64,000 nucleotides of DNA from assembly GCA_034359265.1 (NCBI GenBank), contig CP136896.1, positions 15,407,501 to 15,471,500 on the forward strand, read 5' to 3'. This document shows positions 33,108 through 45,374 of the stretch, piece by piece (the first letter of the stretch is position 1; every line of letters begins with the position of its first letter). Source of the DNA: Canna indica (lineage: Eukaryota > Streptophyta > Magnoliopsida > Zingiberales > Cannaceae). Made by a program: the position numbers and the translations under genes. The notes under the pieces were generated by a model. It made no database searches and was not told where the DNA came from. It saw only the letters and a program-made list of their open reading frames with translations.

Positions 33108-34525
33108 AAAAAATCGAAGAAAATGGAAAATTGGAAGGATGCTCGTCAAAGCTCGGATTCTTCGAAAAGTTTGAGTCTAGGTCTAGAGTATCTAGATTAA
33201 ATATATATCTTCTATTTGATGTATAAGAACTCAAAAGCGAAAATCTGAATCTCGAAAACTTGAAAACCAAAAAAATAAAAAAATGGCCCAGAAATTTTCT
33301 AAGTCTAGGGAACTCCTTGGAGGGCTATATGATTTAGACATTTTCTTGGAGGGCCCATAAATTTTCTAAGTCTAGGGAAATTTTTGGAAACCATTAACCT
33401 ATTCGTATTTGACTCAGGAGATTTTAAAATTTTTGATTTTCACAAATTAGTAGTAGATTCCCAAATTTTGATTTTGATTTTTTTGATATTTTATTGAATC
33501 CAAATGGGGGTATTTTCTTATTTAACATTTATATTTTAAAATTAATGAAGAATAAAAATAAATAGAGTGGTTCAATCGACCAACAGTTCGATCGACCGAA
33601 GGGTCGATTGAACTTCGGCCCAAAGCTACTGGAAGTGCCAGTAATTGTTCGGTCGATCATTGGTTGAGACTCGGTCGATCATCGGTCGAGGCTCGATCGA
33701 TCGAACAAGCAACCGACAGATTGATCGACGGAACCTCAACGACTATTTTTCGAACCATTGTTTGGTGTTTCATCCGGGTCTTATTTTGTCTCTCTATAAA
33801 TACAAGACCCCAGCCTTCCTTCACCCATCTTGATCACTTTTACTTTACTTGAGACATCTATAGATCATTTCTAAGCCTCATTGAGCCACATTTGTTGTGA
33901 AACCCTAGCTTGAAGCCAAAAACCCTTGGTTGAGCCTTGTCTTCATTGTTTCATCATCAAAGGCATCAAGATGAAGCTAGGATGTTGTGTTGGAGCTAAG
34001 TATTGTATTGATTGTGTTTTTGCTCCATTTATACTTGTATTTTCTTGTTTATTTCATTGTATTACAAGTTGCGAAAACCTAGGTCGTTGGGTTTGTTAAA
34101 TTGGGTGGTTGCCTTGGTTGTAAGGCTTAAGTCTACTGGTGTAGCTTGATTTACTACGATTAGTGATTGTTGTCCTTTAAGGGTTTGCGGTGGAAGAATG
34201 CTCTCGGTAGGAAGATAGAGACTTTCGGGTGTGGAAGTGCATTTGATGTGAGGGCGGTGACTCTTCGGGTAAAATGTCCTCAATGTAAGGGAAATCCTAG
34301 TAAAGTTAAGTTTGGAAAGTTTGGAAATCATACGATGGGTGCTTAGGTAGTGGAGTAGACATTGTGTGGAACCACTATAAATCTCTTTGTTTGTATTACC
34401 ATTATGCTTGTGTGGTTACTTATGTTTAATTTATTCAATTGTCGCTTCCGCAACTGTTGATCTAGTTGAATTAAGAACACACTATTCACCCATCCCCCCC
34501 TCTAGTGTAGGCCATTCGACTTACA
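33108..34525 (+). mobile_element. LTR-A, sense, missing its first ~100 bases
   Basis: Joins copia RNase H at 33107 with text equal to position ~850 of the 744 LTR. Contains CTCCTTGGAGGGCTATATGA (33312), a GATC array (33572-33735), a TATA (TATAAATA, about 33797) and the family block near 34350. Ends CGACTTACA at 34525. Confidence 0.85.
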
Positions 34526-34631
34526 GCTTGGTTGGGGTCTCCATCAAGGCGACCCCCTATCCCCGCTTCTCTTCGTATGGAAGGACTCGTCTTCTTATTA
34601 AACCAGGAGGACTCTTCACCATCTTCAAGGT

Positions 34632-36285
34632 GTAAAAATTAGTTGTTGTCACTGGCGGCTAACACTGTTGCTGAACCATCGGTGACGATTATCACGGACG
34701 GCGCACGCCGTCGCTTATGTGTGTGTCTCAGAAAACTTGTGATGGCGCAGGGCGGCTATCACAAGTAATTATCAACGACGGTCCAAATGACTATCACTGA
34801 CATTTAACTATCAGCAATTGCAAGGAGCCATCGTTGATATTATTAGCAACTATTATATCTTTTGCAGCCCAGTCCATCAGCCAATTACGATACACTTTTG
34901 GCGATGGCCTAGTGATGGTCAACCGTTGGTAATTCGTCGCTGACATTATATCCTGTAATTAAAAAAAATTAAATTTTGAAAATTCCTATATACATCAATT
35001 TTCACATGATATAATATACAAAAACAACCAATTTACAACCACACAACACAATATACAAGCAACAACACAATTTAAGATTCAATCTAAACCTCAAATAGAG
35101 GCTATATATACAAATATCAAAATATAAGCCTCGAACGGAGACTATATATACAAATGTCAAAATATAAACCTCAAACGGAGGCAAAATGTAACAAATATCA
35201 AAATGTAAGTCTCAAACGGAGGCAAAATGTAACAAGTATCAAAATGCAATCAAAATACACTAAAACAAAAATCTAACGGTTGCGGTGGAGGTGGTGGAAG
35301 ATGAGACAACATTGTCAACAACAACTAGGTCAGGAACGTCGACTGGGTGGGGAGCGTCGATTGGGTTAAGGAGGACGGCTCGAACATTTGAGGTATATGG
35401 ATGATGGAGTGAGATGCAATCTGAGTCAAGAGCGCCTGCATGTTCTCTATCATCTGTCTCTGCGCATCCATCATTGTCTCAACTCGTCATTCATCTGTCT
35501 CTGCTCCTCGCTTGCTTATCTTTGCTCCTCCATCAACTGTCTCTACTGTGTAAGCTCGGACTCCATGGCCATGATCCGACTTTGTGCTGCGTTTGGGATA
35601 TGGAGGGCCACTCACTTGCAACTGGAGGAGTCGGTGCCCCAAGTGGCCCTAGCACAACTCATGCATGGCCACTGTCGGCAAACCCATAAACACGGCCGTG
35701 CTCCAGCCACCTGCAACCTTGGCCCATGCTACAAGGTCAAAGTCACCTTGCGGCGTTCCTCCACGCCGGGTGATGGTCCTCGTGTATATCTCCTAAACGA
35801 GTTTATTTTTGTTTCATAATTTCTTTAACTACATATATAAACTATAAATATAAATCGTGTAAAACAAATATATGTACTTACCACGACGATTGCGGCCCTC
35901 CTATCGCCGTACTCCCTTGCCCCATGTCGCTGATGGTGAGTACGCTCAAACATCTCCATCAGTGAGGGGCAGTGGATGGTGCCATCCTCATCCACCCGCG
36001 TCTAACATTAGAAAACAAATATATTAGTATAATTGTTCACAATATATAATTTAATTAAAATTAAGCAAATTATACATACCATAAATCACTTGTGCACCGC
36101 AAAAGAAACGGAGCCGCCAGTGTGGCGTGCCCCCGTACCACCCCCGGACATGCGGTTTCTCACCGTAGTCCTTAGACCTCCTGCCACTCAGCCGATGACC
36201 ACTGCTCAACGAGCTGGTCCTACACATGTATAGGAATCCACTCAAGGCCGTGTCCCCGAGTCTCGGCAATGTGTATGGCTTCGAA
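34632..36285 (-). mobile_element. CACTA transposon copy 3, 3' remnant
   Basis: The + strand left part (34632-34960) has subterminal text like copy 1 (GCTGAACCATCGGTGACGA, GGCGCACGCCGTCGC) and a decayed tip AATTAGTTGTTGTC for the expected CTAGAATTGTCGTC. The accessory gene follows on the minus strand. The transposase half is gone: at about 36285 CACTA text meets copia RNase H text (VEFVACFEA). Confidence 0.75.
35272..36285 (-). pseudogene. CACTA accessory (Transposase_24-type) pseudogene, copy 3
   Basis: Minus-strand exons correspond to exons 3-5 of copy 2. Exon 3 starts within IAETRGHGLEW at the truncation. Exon 4 (ending about 35883) has FERTHH(R)-type text. Exon 5 ends near 35272. Several stops (after IHV, after QEV) and frame changes. 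It is nearer to copy 1 than copy 2 in exon 5 and in its 3' flank (ATTTTGATACTTG). Confidence 0.75.
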
Positions 36286-39200
36286 ACATGCCACAAATTC
36301 AACTTCCATAGTAATGACGCAATGACAGTTTGTTTGGCACTCTTCTATGATACTGCTCCTTTAGCAAGCATATACACATATAGCCAAACGTAGACTTTCT
36401 ACTATATGAACATCCAGCAAAATTTGAATATGAGAATCCTATAACTTCAAGGTGTTCAGATTTATTATAAGTGAGCATAAGATCTTTGGTTCCATGCAGG
36501 TACCTTAGAATTTTCTTTGCAGCTTTCTAGTGATCAATGTCGGGGTTGCTTTAGTATTACCCTAATAGTCAACGGCAAAGCTAATATACGATCTCGTACA
36601 AGTTTGAACATAATTCAAACTGCCTACAACAGACGCATATGGAATGGATTCCATTGCCTTACGTTTAACATTATTCTTTAGGCATTGATTGAGACTTAAT
36701 TTATCTCCTTTTTGAATTGGAATAATTCCAGGAGAACATTTATCCATATGAAATCTCTCTAGAATTATTTCGATGTATCCTTTTTGGGATAGTCCTATCA
36801 ATCCTTGTGGTCTATCACGGAATATTTCAATTCCGATGAGATAGGATGTCTCGCCCATATCTTTCATATCAAAATTCTAGAGAGATAATATTTAGTCTCA
36901 CGTAAGATGCCCAAATCATTAGCAGCAAGTAAAATGTCATCAATATATAGGACTAGAAAGATAAACTTTCTCCCACTAATCTTCCGGTATATACACCGAT
37001 AAACGGTGTTTTCTTCAAAACCAAAAGACGTGATGGTATCATTAAACTTAATACACCATTGTCGTGAAGCTTGTTTAAGTCCTTATATTGACTTCTTAAT
37101 CTCACACACCAAGTGACCTTTCCCGTCAGTCGAGAAACCTTTAGGTTGGTCCATATAAATTTCTTCCTCGAGATCTCCATTAAGAAAGACTATTTTTACA
37201 TCATTTGGTGTAACTCTGAATCATATTAAGCCACCAAAGCCATAATAGTCCTCAATGAGTCTTTCTTTGAGACAGGTGAAAATGTTTTTCTATAATCAAT
37301 CCCGTCTTTCTAAGTAAAACCCTTAGCTACTAGTCTAGATTTATATATTTCGATATTACTATTCAAGTCACGCTTGGTCTTGTAGACCCATTTACACTTG
37401 ACTCATGTACAACCTTCTAGTAACTCAACAAGATCAAAGACTTCATTCTGTATTAAGGAGTTGTACTCATCTTTCATGAAATCTTTCCATTTGTCAAACT
37501 CAACACATGATATGGCTTCTTCATATGAAATTGAATCTTTATTGATTTATATATTAAATCACATTCTTGCAAATATACCATAAAATCATTCGAAATTGCG
37601 GATCTTCTTTCTCTATGAGATCTTCTTAATTGAACTCCTTGTGGTTCATTTGCATGAGGTATTTGTGAGTTAGTTTCTTCATGGGGTGTTCCAAGTCATT
37701 AGGAACAACATTTTGAGTGGGTGTGGATAGAGGAACATAACCAATAAAGTATCCATTGATCGTTGGAGAATCCAATTTCTTTTCATGTGGATTGTAAATT
37801 CTTGCTTCAGCTGGACAACCCCAAATATGCAGGTGTCTCAAACTAGGTTTCTTTCCTGTCCACAGTTCAAAAGATGTCTTTGGAACTATTTTACTAGGAA
37901 CCCTATTAAGCATGCATCCACAAAATTTGGGTAATGATGAATTACTCATCACTCTCCTAACCATATCCATTAGTATCTAATTGCGCCTTTCTGCCACACC
38001 ATTTTGTTGAGGTGTGCTTGACATAGTACACTATACACATATGCCACATTTCTCGAGGACTTTTCAAATGAACCAGGACATTGTCCTATTTCATTATGTT
38101 TCCGATAATATTCACCACTTCTTCCCGACCTTATAATTTTCAACTTTCTGCCCAATTACCTTTCAACTTCAATTATGAAAATCTCAAGAGCACTGCTTGA
38201 GACTTTTTCTTTAAGCAAGTAGACTAATTCATAACGTGAAAAATCATCAATAAAGGTAATGATGTACTTTTCTCTACCTAAAGATGGAGTTTCAAAAGGT
38301 TCACAAACATCAGTTTGTATGATTTCAAGAAGTTGACTACTTATTGTGGTCCATTTCTTGATGTGTTTGGTTTGCTTCCCCTTAATGCAATCCACACAAA
38401 TATTAGGATCGGTAAAATTTAGATTCGGAAGAATCCCATTCTTTACCAATCTTTCAAATCTTTCCTTATGCCATAAACAAGCAGAATTTTCATTATAAAC
38501 ACTATGTTTCATTCCTGCATTCTAATGTACTACAAGCAATGATTTATCAAAATTATCATCAAGTTTTAATTTATATAAATCATCCATAACAATACCAGAG
38601 CTTACACATAATGTACTCTTAAATAAATTAAAACTATTGTCTCCAATCTTAAAATCAAAACTAAAAATGTCTAATTTTCCTATCGAAATCAAGTTCCTAG
38701 AAATTGAAGGTACATAGAGAGTTCTATGGATCGTAAAAGGCTTTTATTTGGTTTTGAGGTTTGGATCGTAAGGACTCCCTTGCACCATATTACTTGGATG
38801 AGTAGTAGCACATTCATTCCTAAAGACTTTAATCTTGCTGCAATATTGGTCATCTCGATGATTTTGCATACTTGGCGACTTAACAAAACTACATGGTCGA
38901 GAGTTGTGCCATTAAGGTACCAGCGAGTGACTTATCAACAATGCAGAAGCATTCTTCCATAGACTGAAGGAATTCCTTCGCACTTTCTGTCTACATAATA
39001 GTTGTCTTAATGTTGTTGGCAATTTTCATCCGCATAAACATGAGGCTATGTCTATTAGATCATTTTCATGCTTTATGGTGTCATTGCTTAGATCAATAAT
39101 AGCAAGCTTATTTTCAAGAAATGTCAAGTCAATATTAACACCTAAGTGAAACTTGTCTTGCATGCATCATTCAAAAAAAATTACACCATCAAATATAGTT

Positions 39201-39290
39201 ACAAACGAATCTTGCGAATACATTTGAAATAGTTGCGAAAATCAAATACATAACTGCTTACAAGTAAAAATCATATAAGGATTCAGATAA
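36286..39290 (-). pseudogene. Ty1/copia gag-pol relic, minus strand
   Basis: In gene order from the right: gag-like text (about 39160-39040) and GAG-pre-integrase with LWHKERFERLVKNGIL and ICVDCIKGKQT (38512-38390). Integrase follows with FIDDFSRYELVYLLKEK (about 38250), then the post-integrase FELWTGKKPSLRHLHIWGCP (about 37850). RT fragments follow: PKGFSTDGKG-like text (about 37140), YIDDIL-like text (about 36930) and MKDMGETSYLIGIEIFRDRP (36867 on). RNase H begins at VEFVACFEA and is cut at 36286 by CACTA copy 3. Frames are broken throughout. Confidence 0.85.
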
Positions 39291-39557
39291 TAAATCATCA
39301 AAGCACAACATAGTTCTCCTTTGGGTAGATATTATATTATGCAATCATAATTTAAATGCCTTATGTAAATAACTCTAATGGTAAATTGAAATTCTTAACC
39401 ACATGCATATGTTATCGATCTTTGGATAAAAAAATACGTATATGATCAAAAACAAGTAATTTACCCCACTTATGCTCACTATTTGCAAAAATAATAATTT
39501 ACCTTTGGGCAAAAATTAAAATTCAGCAAATAATGAACTCATCACATTAATAGGAAT

Positions 39558-39812
39558 TTATCTGAATGTAACATCATAATTGTCTTTATTTGAAATTTAT
39601 TTTCTACTATTTGGTCACTTTGGTGACAATCAAATCATAGTAAATAAATTTCGAAGACAATAAAAAATATGACATCGTCTAATTATAACATCATGATCAT
39701 ATTTATTTGAAAATTTATTTCTTACTATTTGGTCACTTTGGTGACAATCAAATCATACTAAATAAATTTCCAAGACAATCAAAAGCAATGTCATCATCTA
39801 ATTATAAGGTAG
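39558..39812. repeat. Two direct ~127-base repeats
   Basis: 39558-39685 and 39686-39812 share GGTCACTTTGGTGACAATC and TAAATAAATTTC. GGTCACTTTGGTGACAATC contains the palindrome GTCACTTTGGTGAC. They probably belong to a copia LTR or leader. Confidence 0.75.
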
Positions 39813-39885
39813 AATTGATGAACCAATCATAAAATTATTTAATCAATCATGTTTTGCTTCTGTTTATTTTTGTTCTTCAATTTCT

Positions 39886-40783
39886 TTATGGCATAGTCGA
39901 TTAGGACATGTTAATGCTAAGAACTTGAATATTATGCATGCAATGAGACTTATAAATATTGGTAGCAATAAACTTGACAAATGTGAAGTATGTGTTAGAT
40001 CAAAAATTGTGAAAAAAATATTTTCCAATGGTATAAAGAGAATCACAATTATTAGATTTAATACATACTGATTTATGTGAATTAAATGGAATATTGACTT
40101 GGGGTGGAAAACGATATTTTATTACATTCATTGATGATGCTAGTAGATTTAGCTATGTTTATTTGTTGAGAACAAAAGATAAAGATCTTGCATATTTTAA
40201 AAAGTATAAATTAGAAGTAGAAAACTAACTCGAGAAGAGGATTAAAATTCTACGTTCGGATAGAGGCATGGAATTTTGCTCAAATGATTTTGATACTTTT
40301 TGTGAAGAAAATGGTATTATTCACCAAACAAGTGTTGCTTACATAATACAACAAAATGGTATAGCGGAAACAAAAAATCGCACATTCCATGACATGATAA
40401 ATTGCATGTTAAACCATACTAACTTACCTAATAGTTTATAGGGTGAGGCCCTCTTGATTGCCTGCCATATTCAAAATAGGATCCCTAGTTCAGTGGTGAA
40501 AACTAGTCCCTACGAAATATGGAAAGACAAAAAGCCTAACATAAATTATTTCAAAGTGTGCGGGTGTGTTGCCTATTATAGAGTTCCATACCCTAAAAGG
40601 ACTAAGTTAGGTGATAGATCTATTAAGAGCGTATTTGTAGGATATGCTATTAATAGTAAAACATATAGACTTCTAGATTTAGAGTCTAATATTATAACTG
40701 AGTCTAGGGATGTGGAATTCTTCAAAAATAAATTTTTAAAAGATGTTGAAAATGAAGCAACACCCACACTTGACGAGAATAGA
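39886..40783 (+). pseudogene. Ty1/copia integrase relic, plus strand
   Basis: GAG-pre-integrase finger LWHSRLGHVNAKNLN...CEVC (39886-39990). The integrase core follows: RYFITFIDDASRFSYVYLLR (about 40110), LRSDRGMEFCSNDF (about 40250) and the IIHQTSVAY...NGIAETKNR region (about 40318-40380), covering the catalytic D, D and E. Post-integrase text follows from 40454. Stops at about 40225 and 40440, plus a frame change near 40050. Interrupted at 40784 and continued at 43793. Confidence 0.88.
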
Positions 40784-41519
40784 GGTAATACCCACTAAAA
40801 TATTTTATGTGTATTGATTTCAACAGGTTGCGCATGATGCGAGGTGGTGCGCACGGGCTTGAGCATTGGCGCTTAACTTGTGGTGAGACCCGAATACTTT
40901 AGAAATTTTCTTAATTATAACTTTAAATGGCAAAATAATTTATGCGTCATGGATTTAGAGAGGACTCTGAGTGGAATCCAGCGGTTCAATTGGATCCAGA
41001 TTCAAACTTGGATCAGGTGAGATAGAGAAGGTTTAGTGAACCACTTAAGTTGAGGGCATATTTGTAATTTCAGCTAAAAAAAAATAGGAATAAGTGGGGC
41101 GCCGTACAACTGCTACAGCCGTACAAAACCTGAGACACAAAAGGGAGAGAGGCGACAAGTGGAGGTCTTGGAGAGGAGGCGATTTGGCCGGAGTTCATGG
41201 AGGAAACGACGATCGAACGTCGTGGAAGGCGAGGATTGCATCTTCCTTCCAATCCTTCTTCTCATGTGAGTGGATTTTCCCCTCTCCTCCTCCCTCTTTC
41301 TTCCTCTCTTGTGCCGCTCCTCCCATGGGGATTTTTCTTTGAAAGCTTGTCGATTGCTCAATTTTGATTGATCGAGGTTGTTGGATTTGCGAATAAGGGA
41401 GGCCTAGAACCCTTGCAAGGTGCGGCAGCCCTAGCCATGCTCTAGGGCTGTTCGGCCATAGATGTAGGAGTGCTTTGATGAGGGATTTTATAGGCTTAGA
41501 TTACTTGAGATTCTTACTA

Positions 41520-41900
41520 GATTATATGCTGAAATTTTATGCATAGATGTTAATTTTATACTGAAATTTCATATGTTTATGTTCTGAAATTTCATAGATG
41601 TTCGGCATAGATGTTCGGCTAAGGTGCTGAAATTTCATATATTTAAATGTTGAAATTTTATATGTTTATGTGCTGAAATTTCATATGAGTAATTGCTAAA
41701 ATTTCATGGGTTTAGATGATGCTGAAATTTCATATATTTAAATGCTGAAATTTCCTATATTATGTGCTGAAATTTTACATGTTGTTGTGCTGAAATGTCA
41801 TATGTTGAGGTGCTGAAATTTCATATGTGAGATATTGAAATTTCATATGATTGATTGCTGAAATTACCTAGTGCATGATGCTGAAGAATACTATGCTGGA
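41520..41900 (+). repeat. Degenerate tandem repeat TGCTGAAATTTCATATG
   Basis: A dozen or so units of ~25-30 bases each with GCTGAAATTTCATAT or close variants, in the gypsy LTR. An antisense relic is visible at 45530-45770 (TTTCAGC, CAGCAT). Confidence 0.8.
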
Positions 41901-41975
41901 AATTACTTTGTAGATGCTCAAATTTACTTAATAGATGAATGCAGGAATCTTCCTTAGTTTGATGCATTTCCCTTA

Positions 41976-42178
41976 GTGCATGTTTGCTTCATAGGATAAG
42001 GAATGATATGATAAGGGATAGATTGATATCATTGTTTGTTTAGTGCATGGATTAGAAGTAAATGAGTATAAAATTGATATTATATCCGGTGTTTACCGGA
42101 TTTAAAAAATTTATATCCAATCCACCCTCATTTGTTATCCAATCATATCCTATCCTATCCAATGAAGCAAACATACCC
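41976..42178. mobile_element. Tourist-type MITE (PIF/Harbinger) with TTA duplication
   Basis: Ends GTGCATGTTTGCTTCAT and, reverse complement, GGGTATGTTTGCTTCAT; flanked by TTA at 41973-41975 and 42179-42181. These ends and the TTA site fit Tourist elements. It lies inside the gypsy LTR. Confidence 0.88.
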
Positions 42179-42554
42179 TTAGTGATTTATGCTGATTAGC
42201 TTATGTTAATAAAGCTAGAATAATATAGGATATTCTGAATTTTATCTTTTAAATGCTGAAATTGTTTAGTATGTGCTGAAAATGTACACACGTGCTGATT
42301 GCTGAAATGTAACATTGTAGGCTGAAATTTATATCATTGTTGTGTTGCGAATCTATGGTAGAAGATATCAGTGTATCCTATCGATTTTTGTGTAAACTGT
42401 AGTCTGGAACCATAGGACATGGCTTGGTAACCTGAACAGGGATGTATGGGTAGGAAATGGACATTTGTTGGGCCTTATTGGGCCGAGTAGTGCGCGTAGC
42501 ACACGTGACAACTATGGGCCGCAGGTTGGGCCGAGTGGACGCATAGTGTACGAG

Positions 42555-43240
42555 CGATCTTGGGTCGGAGGGCCTTCCCGATCGAGTTGGGTACTTGTTC
42601 TAGAGGGCCTTCCTAGACCTGTTAACCCGAGAAGAGACCGAGTTGGGTATTGGTTCTAGAGGGCCTTCCTAGACCAGTTAACCAGAGAAGAGACTCAGTT
42701 GGGTTGGGTATTGGTTCTAGAGGGCCTTAGTAGATCAGTTAACCCGAGAAGAGATTCAGTTGGGTACTGGTTCTAGAGGGATTTCCTAGACTAGTTAACC
42801 TGAGAAGAGATTCAGTTGGGTACTAGAACTAGAGGGACTTCCTAGACCAGTTAACCCGAGAAGAGATTCAGTTGGGTGATGGTTCAACATGGCCTTCCTA
42901 GACCAATTAACCCCAGAAGAGATTCAGTTGGGTATTGGTTCTAGAGGACCTTCCTAGACCAGTTAACCTGAGAAGAGATTCAGTTGGGTACTGGTTCTAG
43001 ATGGCCATCCTAGACTAGTTAACCCGAGAAGAGATTCAGTTGGGTGATGGTTCAAGAGGGCCTTCCTACACCTATTAACCCGAGAAGAGATTCAGTTGGG
43101 TATTGTCTCTAGAGGGCCTTCCTAGACCAGTTAGCCCGAGAAGAGATTCAGTTGGTTACTGATTCTAGAGGGCCTTCCTAGACCAGTTAACCCGAGAAGA
43201 GATTCAGTTGGGTGATGGTTCTAGAGGGCCTTCCTAGACT
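42555..43240 (+). repeat. ~57-base minisatellite, about 11 units, in gypsy LTR
   Basis: Each unit runs GGGCCTTCCTAGACCAG, TTAACCCGAGAAGAGATTC, AGTTGGGTACTGGTTCTAGA with small changes. Unit spacing is 49-61 bases. Confidence 0.92.
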
Positions 43241-43792
43241 AGTGAACCTGTACAGTTAACTAGGATTAAGAGAATTTGAGGATGCTTTTCGTAAAGTCGA
43301 ATGAGAGCACTTTCCTTATTTCAATTAACTGGTCATATTATATTTGCTATGACTGGGTTTTTCATTACTTGGTGAGGATTAGGAAACCACTCACTGAGTT
43401 TTATACTCACTTTTGTTTTTTTGTTTATTTTACAGAGCATGATCCTGAGGTACGACAAATCTCATGACGGCAGACTCAGGTTGAGAACTCGTGAACTAGT
43501 TGGCGTAGTCGAGTCTAGTCGAGTCCAGTCGAGTTGAGTCTATGTTGAGAATTGAGATGTTATAGCTTTCATAAATTTTCTAGAACAAATACACTCTTGT
43601 AGAGTTGTTTTATGAAATGTTTGTCATGTGAAACTTGTTTTTGATACTGAGTTGTCACCAATAATTTGCTAGTTATGTTTTGTGAACTTGCTTTAAGTTG
43701 TACCCATTTAAATTGCTTGAGTATTGGGTTAGGCTTTGGGGTGCTTGGTTGCACTCTGGCCAGTCACGTGACCCAGTGTTTTGGGCGTGACA

Positions 43793-43975
43793 GTCTATGG
43801 TTGAGATTGGGGAACCTAGTGTTCCAAAACAACCTAAAGAACCTAGAATGAGTACTAGTGTAAGAATAGAGAAGAACTTGGATAAAGACTTCATTTCTTC
43901 TTAATCTTTGTTATTTTTTATAGAAGGGGACCAAAATAATAAAGTGACAAATGAGATACCCTACATATACCCTAC
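43793..43975 (+). pseudogene. Continuation of the copia relic after the gypsy LTR
   Basis: Frame from 43794 reads SMVEIGEPSVPKQPKEPRMS, then VRIEKNLDKDFISS, a stop, FFIEGDQNNKVTNEIPY. This is the Pro/Lys linker between integrase and RT in copia pol, continuing the text cut at 40783. Confidence 0.8.
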
Positions 43976-44164
43976 ATCATGAGCTCGAGCTCGCTGAACT
44001 TGGATGGCCTACTAGTTCCGGTGCCCACTCTGGTTGGGAATAACCCTCCAACCAAACTACTCGAGTCCATTGTCAGCATGAATCAACAACGACAACTCTC
44101 GATGACAGAAACTCTCGACCCGTATCCAAACTCATCGAGTCCATCTTCACTTTATAAGCCAAAA
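43976..44164. other. Unassigned leader of the minisatellite
   Basis: Begins GAGCTCGAGCTCGC. The + strand is open here, but the frame only runs on into the repeat below and shows no domain. Confidence 0.3.
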
Positions 44165-45090
44165 CCGGAAAAAAATCACAAAATGCACAAATTTTTTCGG
44201 GCCGGGCCAGGACAAGCTGGGCAATGCATGAATTTTTTCTGGCCTAGCCGGGCAAGAATTTTTTCGGGTCAGGCCGGGCACAAATTTTTTTGGGCCGGGT
44301 CGGGCACAAATTTTTTCGAGTCGACCCAAGCCGGGTCGGGACAGGCTAGGCAAAGCACGAATTTTTCCGGGCAAGGTTGGGTCGAGTACGATTTTTTTCG
44401 GGTAGGGCCGGGGCACAAATTTTTTTGGGTCGGTCCGAGTCGAGCTGGGACAGGCTGGGCAATGGACGAATTTTTTTGGGCCGAGCTGACACGAATTTTC
44501 CCTGGCCTGGCATGGCAAGAATTTTTTCAGACCAGACCGGGCACAAAATTTTTCGGGCCGGGTTGGGCACAAATTTTTTTGGATTGGCCCGAGCCGAGCC
44601 GGGACAAGCTGGGCAATGCACAAATTTTTTTGGGCCGGGTCGAGCATGATTTTTTTTCAGCCTGGCTGGGCAAGAATTTTTTTCGGGCGAGGCCGGGAAC
44701 GAACTTTTTCGGGTAGGGCCAGGCACGAACTTTTCGGGTTTGGTCATGCTTGAATTTTTTTGGGTCGGGTCGGGCACGAATTTTTTATGGTTGGCCCAAG
44801 CCGGGTCGAGACAGGCTGGGCAATGCACGAATTTTTTCGGATATGGTTGGGTCGGGCACGATTTTTTTTGGACTGGGCATGAATTTTTTTTGGGTCGGCC
44901 CGAGCCAAGCCGGGCTGGGACAGGCTGGGCAATGCACGAATTTTTTCGGGCTGGGCCGTGCACGAATTTTTCCCGGCCTGGTCGGGCAAGAATTTTTCCA
45001 GGCCAGGCCGGGTACGAAATTTTTCGGGCCGGGTTGGGCACGAATTTTTTCGGGCAGGCCGGAGCATGAATTTCTTATTTGTTCATGTTT
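44165..45090. repeat. Minisatellite alternating GC blocks and T tracts
   Basis: Tandem units of ~28 bases on GGCACGAATTTTTTCGGGCC, with longer higher-order blocks holding GGGACAGGCTGGGCAATGCA. Because stops are rare in this composition, long frames appear on both strands (up to 245 codons); they overlap each other and have no domain. Confidence 0.9.
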
Positions 45091-45374
45091 GTGTATATTT
45101 TGTGATTTTTTTTTCGATTTTGGCTTATAAAGCAAAGATGAAGGATATAGTACTTAAGAAATGACAAGTTGAGGGACCATTTATGAAAATTTTCAAAGAT
45201 GACATGGCTGCCACGTCATCAAACCCGCAATAGCCGATCATAGGGACTTATCATATATATTTTACAAAATTTAAGGAGTTTTGGTTTATGAAATAAAAAT
45301 GAAGGATATAATAGTTAAGATGCGTCAAGTTGAGGGACAATACGTGAAATTTACTCAAAAATAAATAGACAATT
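45091..45374. repeat. Pair of ~65-base direct repeats after the minisatellite
   Basis: Near 45128-45195 and 45280-45350, each with ATGAAGGATATA, AAGTTGAGGGAC and a GTGAAA/ATGAAA end. Possibly the terminal region of the element that carried the minisatellite. Confidence 0.55.

Larger units (their letters stand above)
40784..43792 (+). mobile_element. Gypsy LTR of 3.0 kb inside a copia relic
   Basis: Starts GGTAATACCCACT (TG changed to GG) and ends GGGCGTGACA; copia coding text flanks both sides. Its end (43239-43792) matches the 5' LTR of gypsy 2, and its start matches 7684 (antisense) and 46943 (antisense). Its length comes from tandem repeats (41520-41900, 42555-43240) and a Tourist MITE. 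Flanks ATAGA and GTCTA do not match, so no target duplication remains. Confidence 0.8.

Noticed and set aside
34526..34631. Possible coding text between LTR-A and CACTA copy 3
   Set aside because: Open in one frame for ~35 codons only, with no recognisable motif on either strand.
42555..43240. Regular ~57-base repeats looked CRISPR-like at first glance
   Set aside because: Units are contiguous variants of one sequence with no unique spacers; they sit in a plant LTR.
43979..45164. Overlapping long reading frames on both strands (up to 245 codons), rich in Gly/Ala/Arg/Phe or Pro/Lys/Arg
   Set aside because: They follow a tandem repeat whose composition lacks stops; they overlap in several frames and have no domain or start context.
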